Origin: Siphlonurus alternatus | Taxonomy: Eukaryota; Arthropoda; Insecta; Ephemeroptera; Siphlonuridae | NCBI GenBank assembly: GCA_949825025.1 | Contig: OX463779.1 | Location: 42,292,249 to 42,356,248 of the forward strand | Direction of reading: 5' to 3' | DNA length: 64,000 nucleotides | In this document: piece by piece, positions 11,204-21,888 of the stretch | Position numbering within the stretch: the first letter of the stretch is position 1 | How the letters are laid out: the number at the start of each line of letters is the position of its first letter | Notes under the pieces: generated by a model | Databases searched by the model: none | The model's input: the letters and a program-made list of their open reading frames with translations, nothing else | What the model was told of the DNA's origin: nothing | Program-made: the position numbers and the translations under genes

Positions 11204-13193
11204 TATTACTAACAATAACAAGATTTGTTAGTAAAAATTCCTCTATGGAACTTTAGTCCAAACTGAAAAAACAGTGGATAATGCAATATTTATATTTTTA
11301 CACCATATATAACCAAGAAGAATTAAAAAAGAAAAAAAAATCACTTTCAAGTGTAAGATTGACCTTAGACAAATGAGCATCGCGAGGCACACTGACTTGG
11401 TAGATACCGATGTGCTTGTTAGGTGACATACCGTTAGCGGCAGTTTGCTGGTGGCGGAATGGTCACACACGACGGCAGCCTCGGCCAGCTTGTCGGCCTG
11501 CAGCAGAGGGAGTGACGCTTCCTTGACGAGAGACCGCAGCCCCTCTCCTCCCCTCCTGTCTGGCAAGCAGCTCGAGAAGATGCTCAGAGGCAAGAGTGAA
11601 ACGCTGGAGACAAACCAAGCATTAGTTTGGTACAGCAGAGTTAAGGATTGATGTCAGTGGTATAAGAAATAGGCTTAGACAACTCTCTGAAAATTGTAGA
11701 AAACATTCATAATTCATGGAAACTTTTTTTCATGAAAAATAGACTAACATCGGGAAAAAATTTGATATATTTAGCATTTTAGATTAGCATTGTTTTAAAT
11801 ATGGACTGCTGTGGCTTTTAGTCAAATCAGTACCTTCACAAGAATAATAATAATAATAATTACTCAAAATCTACACTTTTTTTTTTTTTTTACATCACAA
11901 ACTGATGAATTATTATTTTTGTTATTTTGTATTTCATTCATTCATTCATTCATTCATTCATTCATTCATTCATTCATTCATTCATTCATTCATTCATTCA
12001 TTCATTCATTCATTCATTCATTCATTCATTCATTCATTTTTTTTGTACAACAAAGTTTAATTACTTCTAATAATCATGTAGGAATTCAATGTACAGTCGT
12101 CACTTTAGAAAATTTCTCCTTGCAGCCTTGTTAATTTCCATGCCCCGAAATGATAACACAGGGCATGATTATTAACAAGGCTGCATAGGGAAATTTTCCA
12201 AGGTGACCAGTGTTCATTTTAGAATTGGTTGTACAAAAATCTGTATTTAAAACTGTTTAAAATTTATGATAAAAATTGTTGAGAATAATCTGCCTATATG
12301 TGAGTTAATAATTCACAATAAAAAAACCAAAATTATTTTGATCAGAATAAAAAATAAAAGAAATCTTCTTATGAAGTCACAAAAAATGTTCTTTTATTTT
12401 CCTTTGCTTTGGAATTTCTAATAATTAATTTGTTAAAGACGTTAATGTGTTTACTAGCATTTTTTATCATTCACAATAATTATAATTACAGTACATTGTT
12501 TTTAATAAATAATAATAATAAAAAAGATCAGTACAAAATTTCTCCACATTTATATTTCAATCCCTTTCGTAATTGATACCAAATTTTTCCTCACAAATTG
12601 GTATTTTAACAATACTTGGAACTAAAAGGATTAATATCAGTGGGCTTAGTAGATGGTGAACTAATCTGAAAATTTCAGCAAACCTTCCTGACACCATGAA
12701 ATAATGAAATAATTTTACCAAAAAAAAAAAAATAGACCAAATTCAGTGAAGTTTTTTTTAGATATTCAGCATTTAAGATTAGTATTGTTTTAAATGGAGA
12801 CTTAAAATTATACATAAAAAAATAATAATGCATACTTCATCATCATAAAATTTATTGAGCAATGGCCACCACGGTGACATTAATTTTTAAACAAGACTAG
12901 AAGAGCTTCCAGACAGGCAATACATCGTCCCATGTTTAACAATGAAAAAGGCTTCATGCGACAGACATTATAAACAATGGTTTGTTACAACCATTGCGAG
13001 TAGAAGTAGAGTAAAAACATAGCATACCTATCAAGTAAATTGCCAGAGCCCTCATTCCCGCATTCTCGTAGTTCAGTGCCAGACTCAGCAGGGCGAGGCG
13101 ATGTTGATGCAGTCTTGCCAACAGCGCGGTGAGTGCCAGACCAACGCTGGCTGCTGATTGGCTGATGTCAAGCTCGGCCAGCAGGCAGGGGGG
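10439..13193 (-). CDS. Exons of an unrecognised gene, 3' end
   Basis: Three minus-strand blocks look like exons. 13193-13028: good acceptor (CTTCTGCACAG), open as PPCLLAELDISQSAAS then VGLALTALLARLHQ, ending in phase 1 at GATAG|GTATGC. 11559-11432: joins in phase after TTGCCAG, giving a Leu/Ala-rich helix (KEASLPLLQADKLAEAAVV), ending ACG|GTATGT. 10706 down: acceptor ATTTCAG, with HSLMTQLHECELKYEHTMAK, then AATAAA on the minus strand (10439-10444). The 11432-to-10706 join is out of phase for that frame, so an exon is missing or the frame is broken. The helical, Leu-rich make-up suggests a repeat-helix protein. I do not recognise the family. Confidence 0.4.
11160..11200. repeat. (AT)n microsatellite
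   Basis: Alternating A and T in an intron-like stretch. No coding meaning. Confidence 0.85.
11933..12037. repeat. (ATTC)n microsatellite, about 26 units
   Basis: Uninterrupted tetranucleotide array of about 105 bases. It creates a spurious SFIHSFIH reading frame on the plus strand. Confidence 0.97.
12091..12213. mobile_element. Palindromic MITE, 'GTCGCC' family, copy 1
   Basis: Ends near TCGTCACTTTAGAAAATTT and its reverse complement; centre pairs CATGCCC with GGGCATG. One of eight copies in the window. Confidence 0.8.
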
Positions 13194-13364
13194 CTGTGCA
13201 GAAGGGGGAAGAGCATCAGTGGGGCGTCCAAGCTTCGGTCATCGTCAGGACGTACGAGAGGGGGGGACGCAGACAGAGTCTCTGGAGATGAGGGTCATCT
13301 GAGATACAAAGTCTGCAAACAAAAGTAGTTATTGTCAACAAACAGTTGGTCCAGTGATGTTGGG

Positions 13365-13665
13365 CCAATGGAGGCGTCAAGTTTTCCCCGGCGGGAAAAT
13401 TTTCTCCATAAGCCTCCATGTTAGAAAATTTGAATTTTTCCTCATCAATTATTAAAGCAATTAATTTGAAACCATCTCCTATCCCCCATTCAGGAATATT
13501 CTGATAATGAATCAAGGACTCATTTTTCTCAAAAAAAAAAAAAAAAAAAAAATTATTTTATGCCAAAAGATCAATTTTGAGTTTGTTTTTTTTTTTTTAC
13601 ATGGGTTTGGATAGAACGGTGGGAATACCGCAAAATCAGCTGACTTGAAGCCTCCATACTGGTCC
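13365..13665 (+). repeat. Dispersed repeat, copy A
   Basis: Shares GGGAAAATTTTCTCCATAAG at the left and CAAAATCAGCTGACTTGAAG at the right with 21292-21608. A third, partial copy is inverted at 15064-15120. Nature unknown; no ORF of note. Confidence 0.7.
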
Positions 13666-13819
13666 AGCTTATTTTACTCATGTGTTTACCGAGTTGCATT
13701 TTTTGAGTATTTGTTAATCAACCTTACATTTATTCAATTTAAGGAAAATAAACCATTACGTTTGTGATATGTTATTTAAGGTTCTTCCTTTGAAATCTTT
13801 GAATTGTATGTTCTTTTAA

Positions 13820-14015
13820 TAATAAACTTAAATCAAAATTTAAATGAGGGAAATACAGTATTCAATAATTAAAATATAAACTAAAAAATGTACTCCTATG
13901 AAATAAAAAAAGTTAGTAAAAACTTTTTTATTTCATACGGGTACAATTTTTATTTTATTAAATATTTCCCTAATTTAAATTTTTATTTAAGTTTATATTC
14001 AAAATTACATATGAA
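13820..14015. repeat. AT-rich foldback element
   Basis: Arms (ATGAAATAAAAAAGTT / AACTTTTTTATTTCAT and flanks such as AATTTAAATGAGGGAAAT) fold back around about 13920. Confidence 0.65.
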
Positions 14016-14426
14016 ATAAATTTCATTAAAATGAAATAATGGTCTTGAGAAAAAGCTACAATTCTGAACCCCACAAACTTTAACACTGTCTTACTTGCTG
14101 AGAAGAAACGATGCAGATTTTTAATTCTGACAAATAAAACATTTCTGATGTAAGTTCACCTCCATGACAAACAGAGCCAGGTCAAAGTTCACAGTGTTCA
14201 TAATAGTTCATATATTATACTACATCTCTGGACAGCATGAATGTTACCCTGCTCTGTTTTTTTTTTTTTTTTTTTTTTTTATTTCACATTAAATATCAGT
14301 TGATACATTGTGACTACATACTAAGCAAAATTGAAAAAGCTGTAAAAACAAAAAAAAAAAAAAAAATAGTAATACAATCATAGACAAACATCAAAATACC
14401 ACAATTAAAATAATTAAAATAACAAT

Positions 14427-14629
14427 ATTCACAGTGAACTTAGCCTACAAAATTTTAGTAGTGAAATTGATATCAAATTTCAGTAAAGAGTAAAGCACTA
14501 AAATATATACAATATATATATTGATTGATTGAAAATTGATTTGCTCCTTGAACTTTTTAGTGCTTTACTGAAATTTGATATCAATTTCATTACTAAAATT
14601 TTGTAGGCTAAGTTCATTGTGAAAATCTC
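14427..14629. mobile_element. Foldback MITE
   Basis: CTTAGCCTACAAAATTTTAG on the left is inverted on the right (14605-14624), continuing inwards with TGATATCAAATTTCAGTAAA. Arms about 70 bases, loop AT-rich. Confidence 0.8.
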
Positions 14630-14715
14630 TTACTGTTTTATATTACAATGAAGGCACCCACCTTATCCTTGCTGTTGAGCACGGACGAGTACATGACGGA
14701 GATGCAGCACGTGGT

Positions 14716-14737
14716 GGGGGGGGGGGGGGGGGGGGGG
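14716..14737. repeat. 22-base G homopolymer inside a kinase-like exon
   Basis: Poly(C) on the coding strand between LPIHSS and the SVLNSKDK segment, with the two sides in different frames. Tract length is error-prone in sequencing, so the frame shift here is unsafe. Confidence 0.9.
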
Positions 14738-15063
14738 TGCTCGAGTGGATGGGCAGCTAGACTCTGGCAGGCAGGTTCAGGTTGATCTGGTCCAGCTCTG
14801 CATATAGTCGTATCACCTGAGCCTCCTTGCCCCCCGCCAGGCCGGGGAGGAGGTGACCAATGGCGAACAGAGACCGCACAAAGTGGAGTTCCTCTTCCAG
14901 CCGCGGAGCCTGGGGGGAGAAATTTAGTGTCATGATACTTCATTTTATTTTATCATAGAAAAAAAGAATACACGAAAAAAAAAATCAAAAAAATCTTATT
15001 ACTATGCTTTCTCAAGCAGGGCACAAAATAATTGTGTATCTGTTGCCATAAAGTTTCATAATA

Positions 15064-15120
15064 GAGGCTTCAAGTCAGCTGATTTTTTGGTGTTCTCACC
15101 ATCCTATCTAAACCTAGTTA
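15064..15120 (-). repeat. Dispersed repeat, partial inverted copy B
   Basis: GGCTTCAAGTCAGCTGATTT is the inverted right end of the repeat at 13365-13665 and 21292-21608. Confidence 0.65.
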
Positions 15121-15653
15121 AAAAAAAAAACGTGAATTACTGTAAAATATTGTTCACAAAAAAAAATATATGAAATAATAAATAAAATAATAAACAAACA
15201 AACAAACAAATAAAAAGACTAACAATACTGTAACATACATACTTATTTTATTCCTATTGACTACAGTACATATATTGCAAAAAAACTGAAGGTTTAAAAC
15301 GTCAAGGTTGCCATATTGTATTAGCTATCAGTTTCAGTCTCACGACCCACTTATTTTGACCTTGTGTTATTTCAAGGTCAACCTAATAGTCCTGAAACTG
15401 ACCTGAAAAACTCTGTAATGCTTACCCTCACAATGGGAACATAAATTATGGTTAATTGATCCAATCAACCACTCACCAACAGATGCAGCTGGTCTTGTGT
15501 CCCCAAAGTTCGTTGACCATGCCACGGTGAGTCTCGAAACACGTGCAGCCCGTGTTGAAAGCTCTGCCACTCCGTAGATCTCCCAGACAAGAGCTGCTAC
15601 TGCTTCCTTCTGATGACAAAAAAAAGGAACCAATCAAATACATGGTAAAATTG

Positions 15654-15930
15654 GGAGAACTGAAAGTATCAGAGATCCTACAGAGACCTCTGTGTACGTC
15701 TTATGGCCAGAAATTTGACCAGCTTGGCCACTGTAACTGAGAGTGGCGGCGCCACTGAATCGCAGCAGCAATGCCCGGTTCTCGCTGGCTGCGCGGGCTG
15801 CCAGCAACCAGAAAGAACCGGGCCAGGCCGAACATTTAGCAGCGCCGCCACTCTTAGTTACAGTGAAGCTCTGATCAAATCCCTGGCCATAAGACACGGA
15901 GGTCTCTGTAGGGTCTGTGAAAGTATGATA
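15654..15930. mobile_element. GC-rich foldback element in a kinase-like intron
   Basis: TACAGAGACCTCTGTGTACG and TCTTATGGCCAG at the left recur inverted at about 15880-15915. Inner arms carry GAGTGGCGGC / GCCGCCACTC and CCCGGTTCT / AGAACCGGG. Much richer in GC than its surroundings. Confidence 0.8.
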
Positions 15931-16611
15931 TAGGTTCAGGAAATATATTAATTTCTTTGAATGTAATCACAGTTAAACAAAAATTGCAAATACTGTATAT
16001 ATATTTCAATTCAGCTTTTAGAACTACATATGTACTTACGTTAGTGTTAGATGGACAAATAATACAGTTTCTCATATACTATTTTCATCAGACTAGCTAA
16101 ATGGAGAATGTGAAAGAGATTACAGTGAGTGTTTAGAAAAAACTTGGCATAACCTAAAATGTTTCCATACATAAGTATACAGTATAACCTAAACCAAAAT
16201 CTGAAATAAAATTCCAATACTAAATCAAGCAGCAACTGCAAAAAATTGGTACTAACTACTAAGTCCTTTGTGTATACCCCCTCAAATTACATTAAAAAGT
16301 AGAATTAGCACAATATTAGAGACAATAAATTAATATAATGTTATATAAAAAAAAAAAACTTATTCCTGGATAAAAAAAAAGTTGCAAAAAGGATATCACA
16401 TTATAGCAACAACAAGTCACGGTACATACCTAGAGACTTTGCTGGTGCCAGCAGGACGGCATTTGCATCTGACTATGCCATGACCTCTGATGAGCCTTCT
16501 AGCTTGGCGAAGGCTGCAATGTCAGCAGCTGTGGTCTGTTCTCAAGATAGCGAGGCATCCACTCTTTGGGACGCAGCTTGTCCGACAAGATCAGCGTCTT
16601 CAGCTTGGTAC

Positions 16612-18529
16612 CTGTCACAAGAACATGGGGTCAGTGACCTGTCTAAGACGCTAGAGTTGAGGAAGGTCTTACAGTCGCTTTTGTTTTTGCTGGTAAGATG
16701 AGCATGGGAAGACTAGGCTTCGAGAAGCCACACTACTCGTAGTGAGAATTCAGCACTGCGTATGCACCTGGAATAATAGAAAATTAATGTTGTGTTTCAA
16801 CAGTAAATTACAACGGGTTCATTATTTATAGAAATGCCTTGATAGAAAACATGAAGTCATCAGAAAATACATATTTTTCTCTGTTTTTCCTTCAGCTGTG
16901 GGATGTGCATGGTTGCATATTATAGCTGCAGATCTCACACCAATTTTAAAAGTTTTTTAATAATTTTATTTCTAGCTAAAATAAGAACACAGTACTGAAT
17001 TCTTTTATATAAATCACCACAATTACTATGGCAGCTACAGCTCTGCAGATAAGCATACTAATTAAAATAAAAACATCCTACAAATTGCCACAGTCTTTTA
17101 GTGACATCTTCTAATAATAATTTTATAAACTTCCTTAAAAAAGGCAATTTGGAAAAATGAGCCAGAAGTTGCCAAAAACCTTTACACCTTTTGAAACGCT
17201 CCAGATCGAAAAAGCTCAGGCAGTAAATTTCGCTGTAAATTATATGTATAAATATAAGTCTCAGTATAATAGAGGATACTCTCTACATAGTTAATAAGTC
17301 TAAATTTTTTTAACATTAGGGGCACAAACAATATTGTCTGTGGTAGAGGCCCGGGGCAAGTAAAAAATAATCCACAAGTATGCATATTGATGAAAGAGTT
17401 ACTTTTATTAAAGTTTTTATTGAACACTCTTACAGTGTACATATTATATATTGCATAAACATAAAAATCTTATATTATACACACAACACAAATTAATAAA
17501 TAATAAAAAGAGTTACAGTACGAAGGAAAAGCTATTTGCACACCGTGAACTTGGCTAGCTTGGTTATAGACGAAAAACATTACACTTCTTATAAAAAACG
17601 TAATACTCACATTTAATATGTTTTATTTTCTTGATATTTGTATCTCTTTTAAAGGCAGCAGCGAGAAAGACACTACATTTTTAATAAAACGAGACTCGGC
17701 GGACTCGGCTTCTCTCCGTACAGCTGTTCGGTCATTTTGGCGCCAAGTTAACTGTTACGCCCCTTAACCGAAATTTTTCAAACAATTTCGATAATAACTT
17801 TTTTCGGACAAAATGGTAAAAAAAATGTTTCAAGCAATAGTTACACAAAATTTAATAATAAATCGTTTGGTGTAAAACTCATTTTTATTGCTTCAGTAAT
17901 AAAGAAGTCATAAAAAAATGTAAAACAGCATTTTTAGCTGGACTGCGCATTGCAGAAAGTTCTTCAAGACTAAAAACCAAAAACGCATAACCATCTCATT
18001 TCAGTATTTCATGGACCAGAGCTCTGAAATGTGTTAAAATGTGTTCTTTTTAAATATTTTTTCAAATGTAAGTACTAAAATTTAATGATAGCCTTTCACA
18101 AGAATAAAAAACCAGCAAATTAAAATAATGTATTTTTGCAGTTAAGGCTGTAACGCAGCATCTCAATATTATTTTTGTGCGATTTTTCTTTAATTCAGCA
18201 GTTTTCAAATGAGATTCAGTGCTAGTAAAGCTCTTAATAACTGAACACGTTATGTGGTTGCTGACTGAAGTAGCTGAATGATTGTAAAAGGCCTTATTTT
18301 GTATATAATTACTAACTTATAAAACAAATTGACCCTTTAAAAATTGCGCGTCTAAATTGTCTGGCGGGTTGCCTAACTTCGATTTAGTTTCAATTTTGTC
18401 CTGAAGAGGCGGTTAAGCTTCTGTACAGTAGCGCACTCTGACGAGTAAAAGTTCAAGTAATTAGTACCATTTACTACCAGCGCCCCCGCTGTTATGTCAC
18501 GTCATTAAAAGTAGAGCTTCATTTGTTTT
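16612..18529. other. Gene-free AT-rich stretch
   Basis: I see no exon with usable splice sites and no conserved protein segment. Short G/C-richer patches at 16620-16720 and 17690-17770 have no recognisable content. Confidence 0.5.
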
Positions 18530-18640
18530 TGTGGCACACGATGAAAATGGCATTTGTTTGGTAGGCCCTCTGAAACGGGTATTTTTGAGCTCCAGATTGG
18601 GTTTGATGGGGATTTTTCATCTCATCGGGTTGGCAACACT
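18530..18640 (-). mobile_element. Internally deleted copy of the 7018-8495 element
   Basis: Inverted with respect to the long copy. GGCACACGATGAAAATGGCA matches its right end and GGTTGGCAACACTG its left end, with about 1.4 kb missing between them. Confidence 0.55.
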
Positions 18641-18889
18641 GACAGTAACCAATGGGATGTCTGCCATCTTACGTTGGGGAACTTCCATACAATTTACAAT
18701 GCAGATGGTTGCGCTAGGTCGCCATCTTACGTTGGAGATTTGCCTCAGTAGCTCTAATGCTATTGGTATAGAGATAACCTACCCATACATACAAAATCCT
18801 TGTTCCGGACTTCCGCAAAACCGCTAATGACTGACGATAAACTGATCATCATCAGCTGACGCTCAAAATCAAAACAAGAAGGGGTCATA

Positions 18890-18955
18890 CATTTTGTTTA
18901 CAAATTAATTTAAAACGCTCCTAATTGCCCTCGCCTTTCCAAAAAAAAGACTAAG
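18890..18955 (+). other. CRIPT: Possible 5' untranslated exon of CRIPT
   Basis: Ends ACTAAG|GTAAGT, a strong donor consensus, about 1.06 kb before the acceptor TTTTCAG at 20010-20016 that precedes the CRIPT start codon. The real 5' end cannot be set from sequence; the start given is nominal. Confidence 0.4.
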
Positions 18956-20021
18956 GTAAGTTGCAGAATAATTTATTTAATTGTCTAAATTGTCTCCAGT
19001 GAAATAATCGCAATGGAGACAAGCGTCGCCTTAGCGCGCCAAAAGTCTACCCTATACAGTATGCATATTATATTATGCATACTGTAATGTACCCAAGGAT
19101 TTTCTATACTAAAATCATTGACTGTACCCTATAGCCCTATCTATTATATTACTCCCCGAGCCCTATACAGTATGCATACTGTATACAGTACTACCATACA
19201 CTCTGGGTTATACGTTCTTATAAGAATCTAATACATTCCAAGGGAGCATAGCCCTGCATACACTATTTTAATGTATATTTTAATGTATATGCATATATCC
19301 TGGACAGACTATTGTTAAGATGTTATGATAGCCCGATTACGGAAGATACAATATATGCATGGTTTGTTTATACACTCAAGCATTGCAGCCACAGACCGAG
19401 ATCCAGATCGCTGCAAGGCTGTCACCTCCCTCCCGACTCACATCGAGCGACAGCAGGCACGATGTGAATCACATATTCGAATCAGCCGCTTAGATCTTAA
19501 ATGTTTAATAAGTGGCCGCTAGAGCGCGTGTTGGAATGTCGAATATGATTTTTTGCTCTAGTAGGAGAGGATAATGCAGCGAGTTATGGTGCTCGCGCAC
19601 CAATCCGCCTCTGTGACTGCTGGTCGTAAGAATCGTTCCTCGCTCACGATCGTACAATCACAAACACTGACACAGGGGCATCTCCTCTCCCGATACAGTA
19701 GGTTCTAACAATAAGGACACCCATTCTATGATCTGTTATTTTGTATGATATCTGTGATAAATATGCTACATAAAAGGTCTGTTCGTACATAAACCCTGCT
19801 CAAGAGTACACTTTCTACCGGATTGACCTTATGTTCATGTTGCATAAAGTCTATTGTATGCAGAAAGTGTATGAATACGTACACCATGTAGGGTTTATTC
19901 TCGTTGAGTTTTATGAACAGACCTAATAATATATTATATACTGTACGCAGAAATATAAAACAGTATAGATAAATTGTTAAAAATATATAGAACACTAAAT
20001 TACTGTTTCTTTTCAGTCATC

Positions 20022-20240
20022 ATGGTGTGTGACAAATGCCAGAAGAAGTTGGGGAAAGTGATTACCCCTGACCCCTGGAAGTCAGGAGCAAGGAATACAA
20101 ATGAGAGCGGTGGTCGCAAGATAGGAGAGAACAAGGCCCTGACAGCCAGCAGAGCTCGCTTCAACCCATACACCTCCAAGTTTGAGAACTGCAAAATCTG
20201 CAGACAGAAGGTCCACCAGGCCGGCTCAAATTATTGTCAG
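20022..20240 (+). CDS. CRIPT: CRIPT exon 1 (coding)
   Basis: 73 codons, ending SNYCQ|, donor CAG|GTACTT. Contains the first CxxC pair and NCKIC. Confidence 0.95.
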
Positions 20241-21888
20241 GTACTTTCGCAGCTTCGGGTTTACTACATTTCATCACCGAGAGTCCAGTTTAACCATCAG
20301 TTCATAGTTTAAGTACGAAAAAGATTTTTAAAATAAAAGGATAATGGACAAACGAGACAAAATGTATACTGTACTATAAACCTTGCAGCCATGCACCGCC
20401 AAACTTTTCACAAGTGGCGGTTGCTAAAGAACACTCACTCAAGCATCCGGAAGGTGATTGATGGCATCCTCCATCAATTGCCGACCATCCTGACTGAGGT
20501 TTCCATGGTTTCCTCAGTTACAACCAGGTGAATGCTGGGATGGATTGCTTAGGCCATGGCCGCCTCGGTTTGGAAGGGACCCACAAAAGTAGGGTCTACG
20601 AAGAGCCAGGAAGTTAATTTCAGTCACTTAATTGTGGCCAGTACCACAATTAAAAAGCTAAAAAAAATAATAAACCTTGATAGATAAAAATAAAAATTAT
20701 TCTTTGTCTAGTGGGTGAGAGAGAGAGAATTAAGAAATTATTTTTTTGGCGTTATCTAAATTCATTTTCATTTTGTTTGAAATTTAGTGTCTGGAATGCT
20801 TTTTATACCATACTGAATTTGAAGTAATGTACACCCAACGCCAAATCTAATGCGAAAATATCGGGGAGGCAACTCTGTGCTTGTAAGGACCAGGACCATC
20901 ATGATGATGAGCCACCTGTCACTCATAATGAGGGTTGACAGCGCGGCGATCTTTGATGTTGTTCATAAATTACTTTATTGCTTTTCCTCTGCTTTTTGCA
21001 GAACAATGAAAGAAATGAAAGTGTAATTAAGTCATAAACAACATCAAAGTTCACCGCGATGCCAACCCTCATTATCGTGATGGTCCTGGCCCATACAAAC
21101 ACAGAGTTGCCTCCCCGAAATTTTTGCATTAGATTTGGCGTTGGGTGTACTATGCATATATATTTTTAAGCCATGAAACATAATAATACAGTTATTGCAA
21201 TCAATTTCTTAGACCATCATAGACAGGCATGTCTTATGGCCAGTTCGTATGATAAAAGTTTTAGAGGGAAAAAGTTTTCTGGGACGGTAGTTCTGTCAAT
21301 AGAAGCTTCAAATGTTCCTCAGCGGGAAAATTTTCTCCATAAGCCTCCATGTTGAAAATTTTGAATGGTATATTTATCTTTAAAAAACTATTAAAATAAT
21401 CAATTTGAAAACATCTTCTACGTGCCCCCTATTAGGGATATTCTTTTGATTTTGAATCAAGAACTTATTTTCATCCCAGGAATTTATTTAATGCCCCCCC
21501 TACCTCCCCCCCCCCCAAAAAAAAGGGAAGTAATTTCAATTTTCTTTACACAGGTTTAGGTTTAGGTAGGACAGTGGAAACACTGCAAAATCAGCTGACT
21601 TGAAGCCTCTCTACGGCAAACTCATACATGTTGAGGATCTGATAGTCTGTGGTTTCTGCTATTTCACAACCTCCAAATAACACCAAAATTTTTATCTTAT
21701 CATATTCATTGAGGAATACATTACATAATGTTATATTAGATAAAAAACTTGTGTTGCTACGGCAATAATGTCCACTTCTAATTTTGTTTTGTTGTTGTTC
21801 CCAGGCGTGTGCATACAAGAAAGGGATCTGTGCAATGTGTGGCAAGAAACTTCTCGACACCAAAAACTACAAACAGTCGTCAGCGTAA
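20022..21888 (+). CDS. CRIPT: CRIPT, cysteine-rich PDZ-binding protein, two coding exons
   Basis: Small zinc-binding protein that in vertebrates binds the third PDZ domain of PSD-95 and microtubules, and has been linked to the minor spliceosome. Exons 20022-20240 and 21805-21888 give 100 residues against 101 in human: MVCDKCQKKLGKVITPDPWK, SGARNTNESGGRKIGENKAL, then four CxxC knuckles (C3/C6, C57/C60, C72/C75, C82/C85). The acceptor TTTTCAG lies five bases before the ATG, so an upstream non-coding exon is implied. The intron holds a SINE fragment, a 325-bp foldback and repeat copy C. Odd point: the protein ends KNYKQSSA, whereas the human C-terminus is QTSV, a class I PDZ ligand. The Ala end would weaken that interaction. 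Confidence 0.95.
20390..20600 (+). mobile_element. SINE fragment with shared core, copy in CRIPT intron
   Basis: Core CCATCCTGACTGAGGTTTCC ... GTGAATGCTGGGATGG ... GGCCATGGCCGCC is shared with copies at 31395, 43335, 54220 and 62580. The upstream part differs from the 5S-headed copy. Confidence 0.65.
20827..21151. mobile_element. Foldback element in the CRIPT intron
   Basis: Ends GTACACCCAACGCCAAATCT and its reverse complement; the arms also pair at GAGGCAACTCTGTG / CACAGAGTTGCCTC and AACCCTCATTAT / ATAATGAGGGTT. Arms about 120 bases, spacer about 60. Confidence 0.85.
21292..21608 (+). repeat. Dispersed repeat, copy C, in the CRIPT intron
   Basis: Same left and right blocks as 13365-13665. 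Includes a C-rich tract near 21493-21518. Confidence 0.7.
21805..21888 (+). CDS. CRIPT: CRIPT exon 2 and stop
   Basis: Acceptor TTGTTCCCAG. Reads ACAYKKGICAMCGKKLLDTK then NYKQSSA and TAA. Nearly identical to the vertebrate C-terminal knuckle except for the last residues. Confidence 0.95.
   Translation, partial: ACAYKKGICAMCGKKLLDTKNYKQSSA

Larger units (their letters stand above)
14662..16611 (-). pseudogene. PI4KB: Phosphatidylinositol 4-kinase beta-like locus, broken and partial
   Basis: Three minus-strand exons match the N-terminal and linker half of PI4KB, the Golgi PI 4-kinase. 16611-16430 encodes GTKLKTLILSDKLRPKEW and later HQRS, as in the human GTKLRKLILSDEL...HQRSKSDA stretch. 15609-15477 encodes LGDLRSGRAFNTGCTCFETH. 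14909-14662 encodes APRLEEELHFVRSLFAIGHL, AELDQINLNLPARV and SVLNSKDK, which precede the kinase lobe. Breaks: TAG before KAHQRS, a frame shift after HQRS, TAG where the family has Trp in LPARVWLP (14757-14759), and a 22-base C run that changes frame before the SVLNSKDK end. No ATP-binding or catalytic-loop sequence follows downstream. Introns are kept, so this is not a processed copy. A decayed duplicate is likeliest; assembly error or RNA editing are alternatives. Confidence 0.72.

Noticed and set aside
11811..12134. 107-codon frame with SFIHSFIH
   Set aside because: Produced by the (ATTC)n array.
13194..13312. Extension of the unknown gene's exon upstream to the acceptor at 13313
   Set aside because: All three frames are interrupted, whereas the acceptor CTTCTGCACAG at 13194 gives an open exon with no frame change.
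15372..15391. Nuclear-receptor half sites (CAAGGTCA and its inverse)
   Set aside because: Short motif in an intron-like stretch with no promoter context; likely chance or part of a small inverted repeat.
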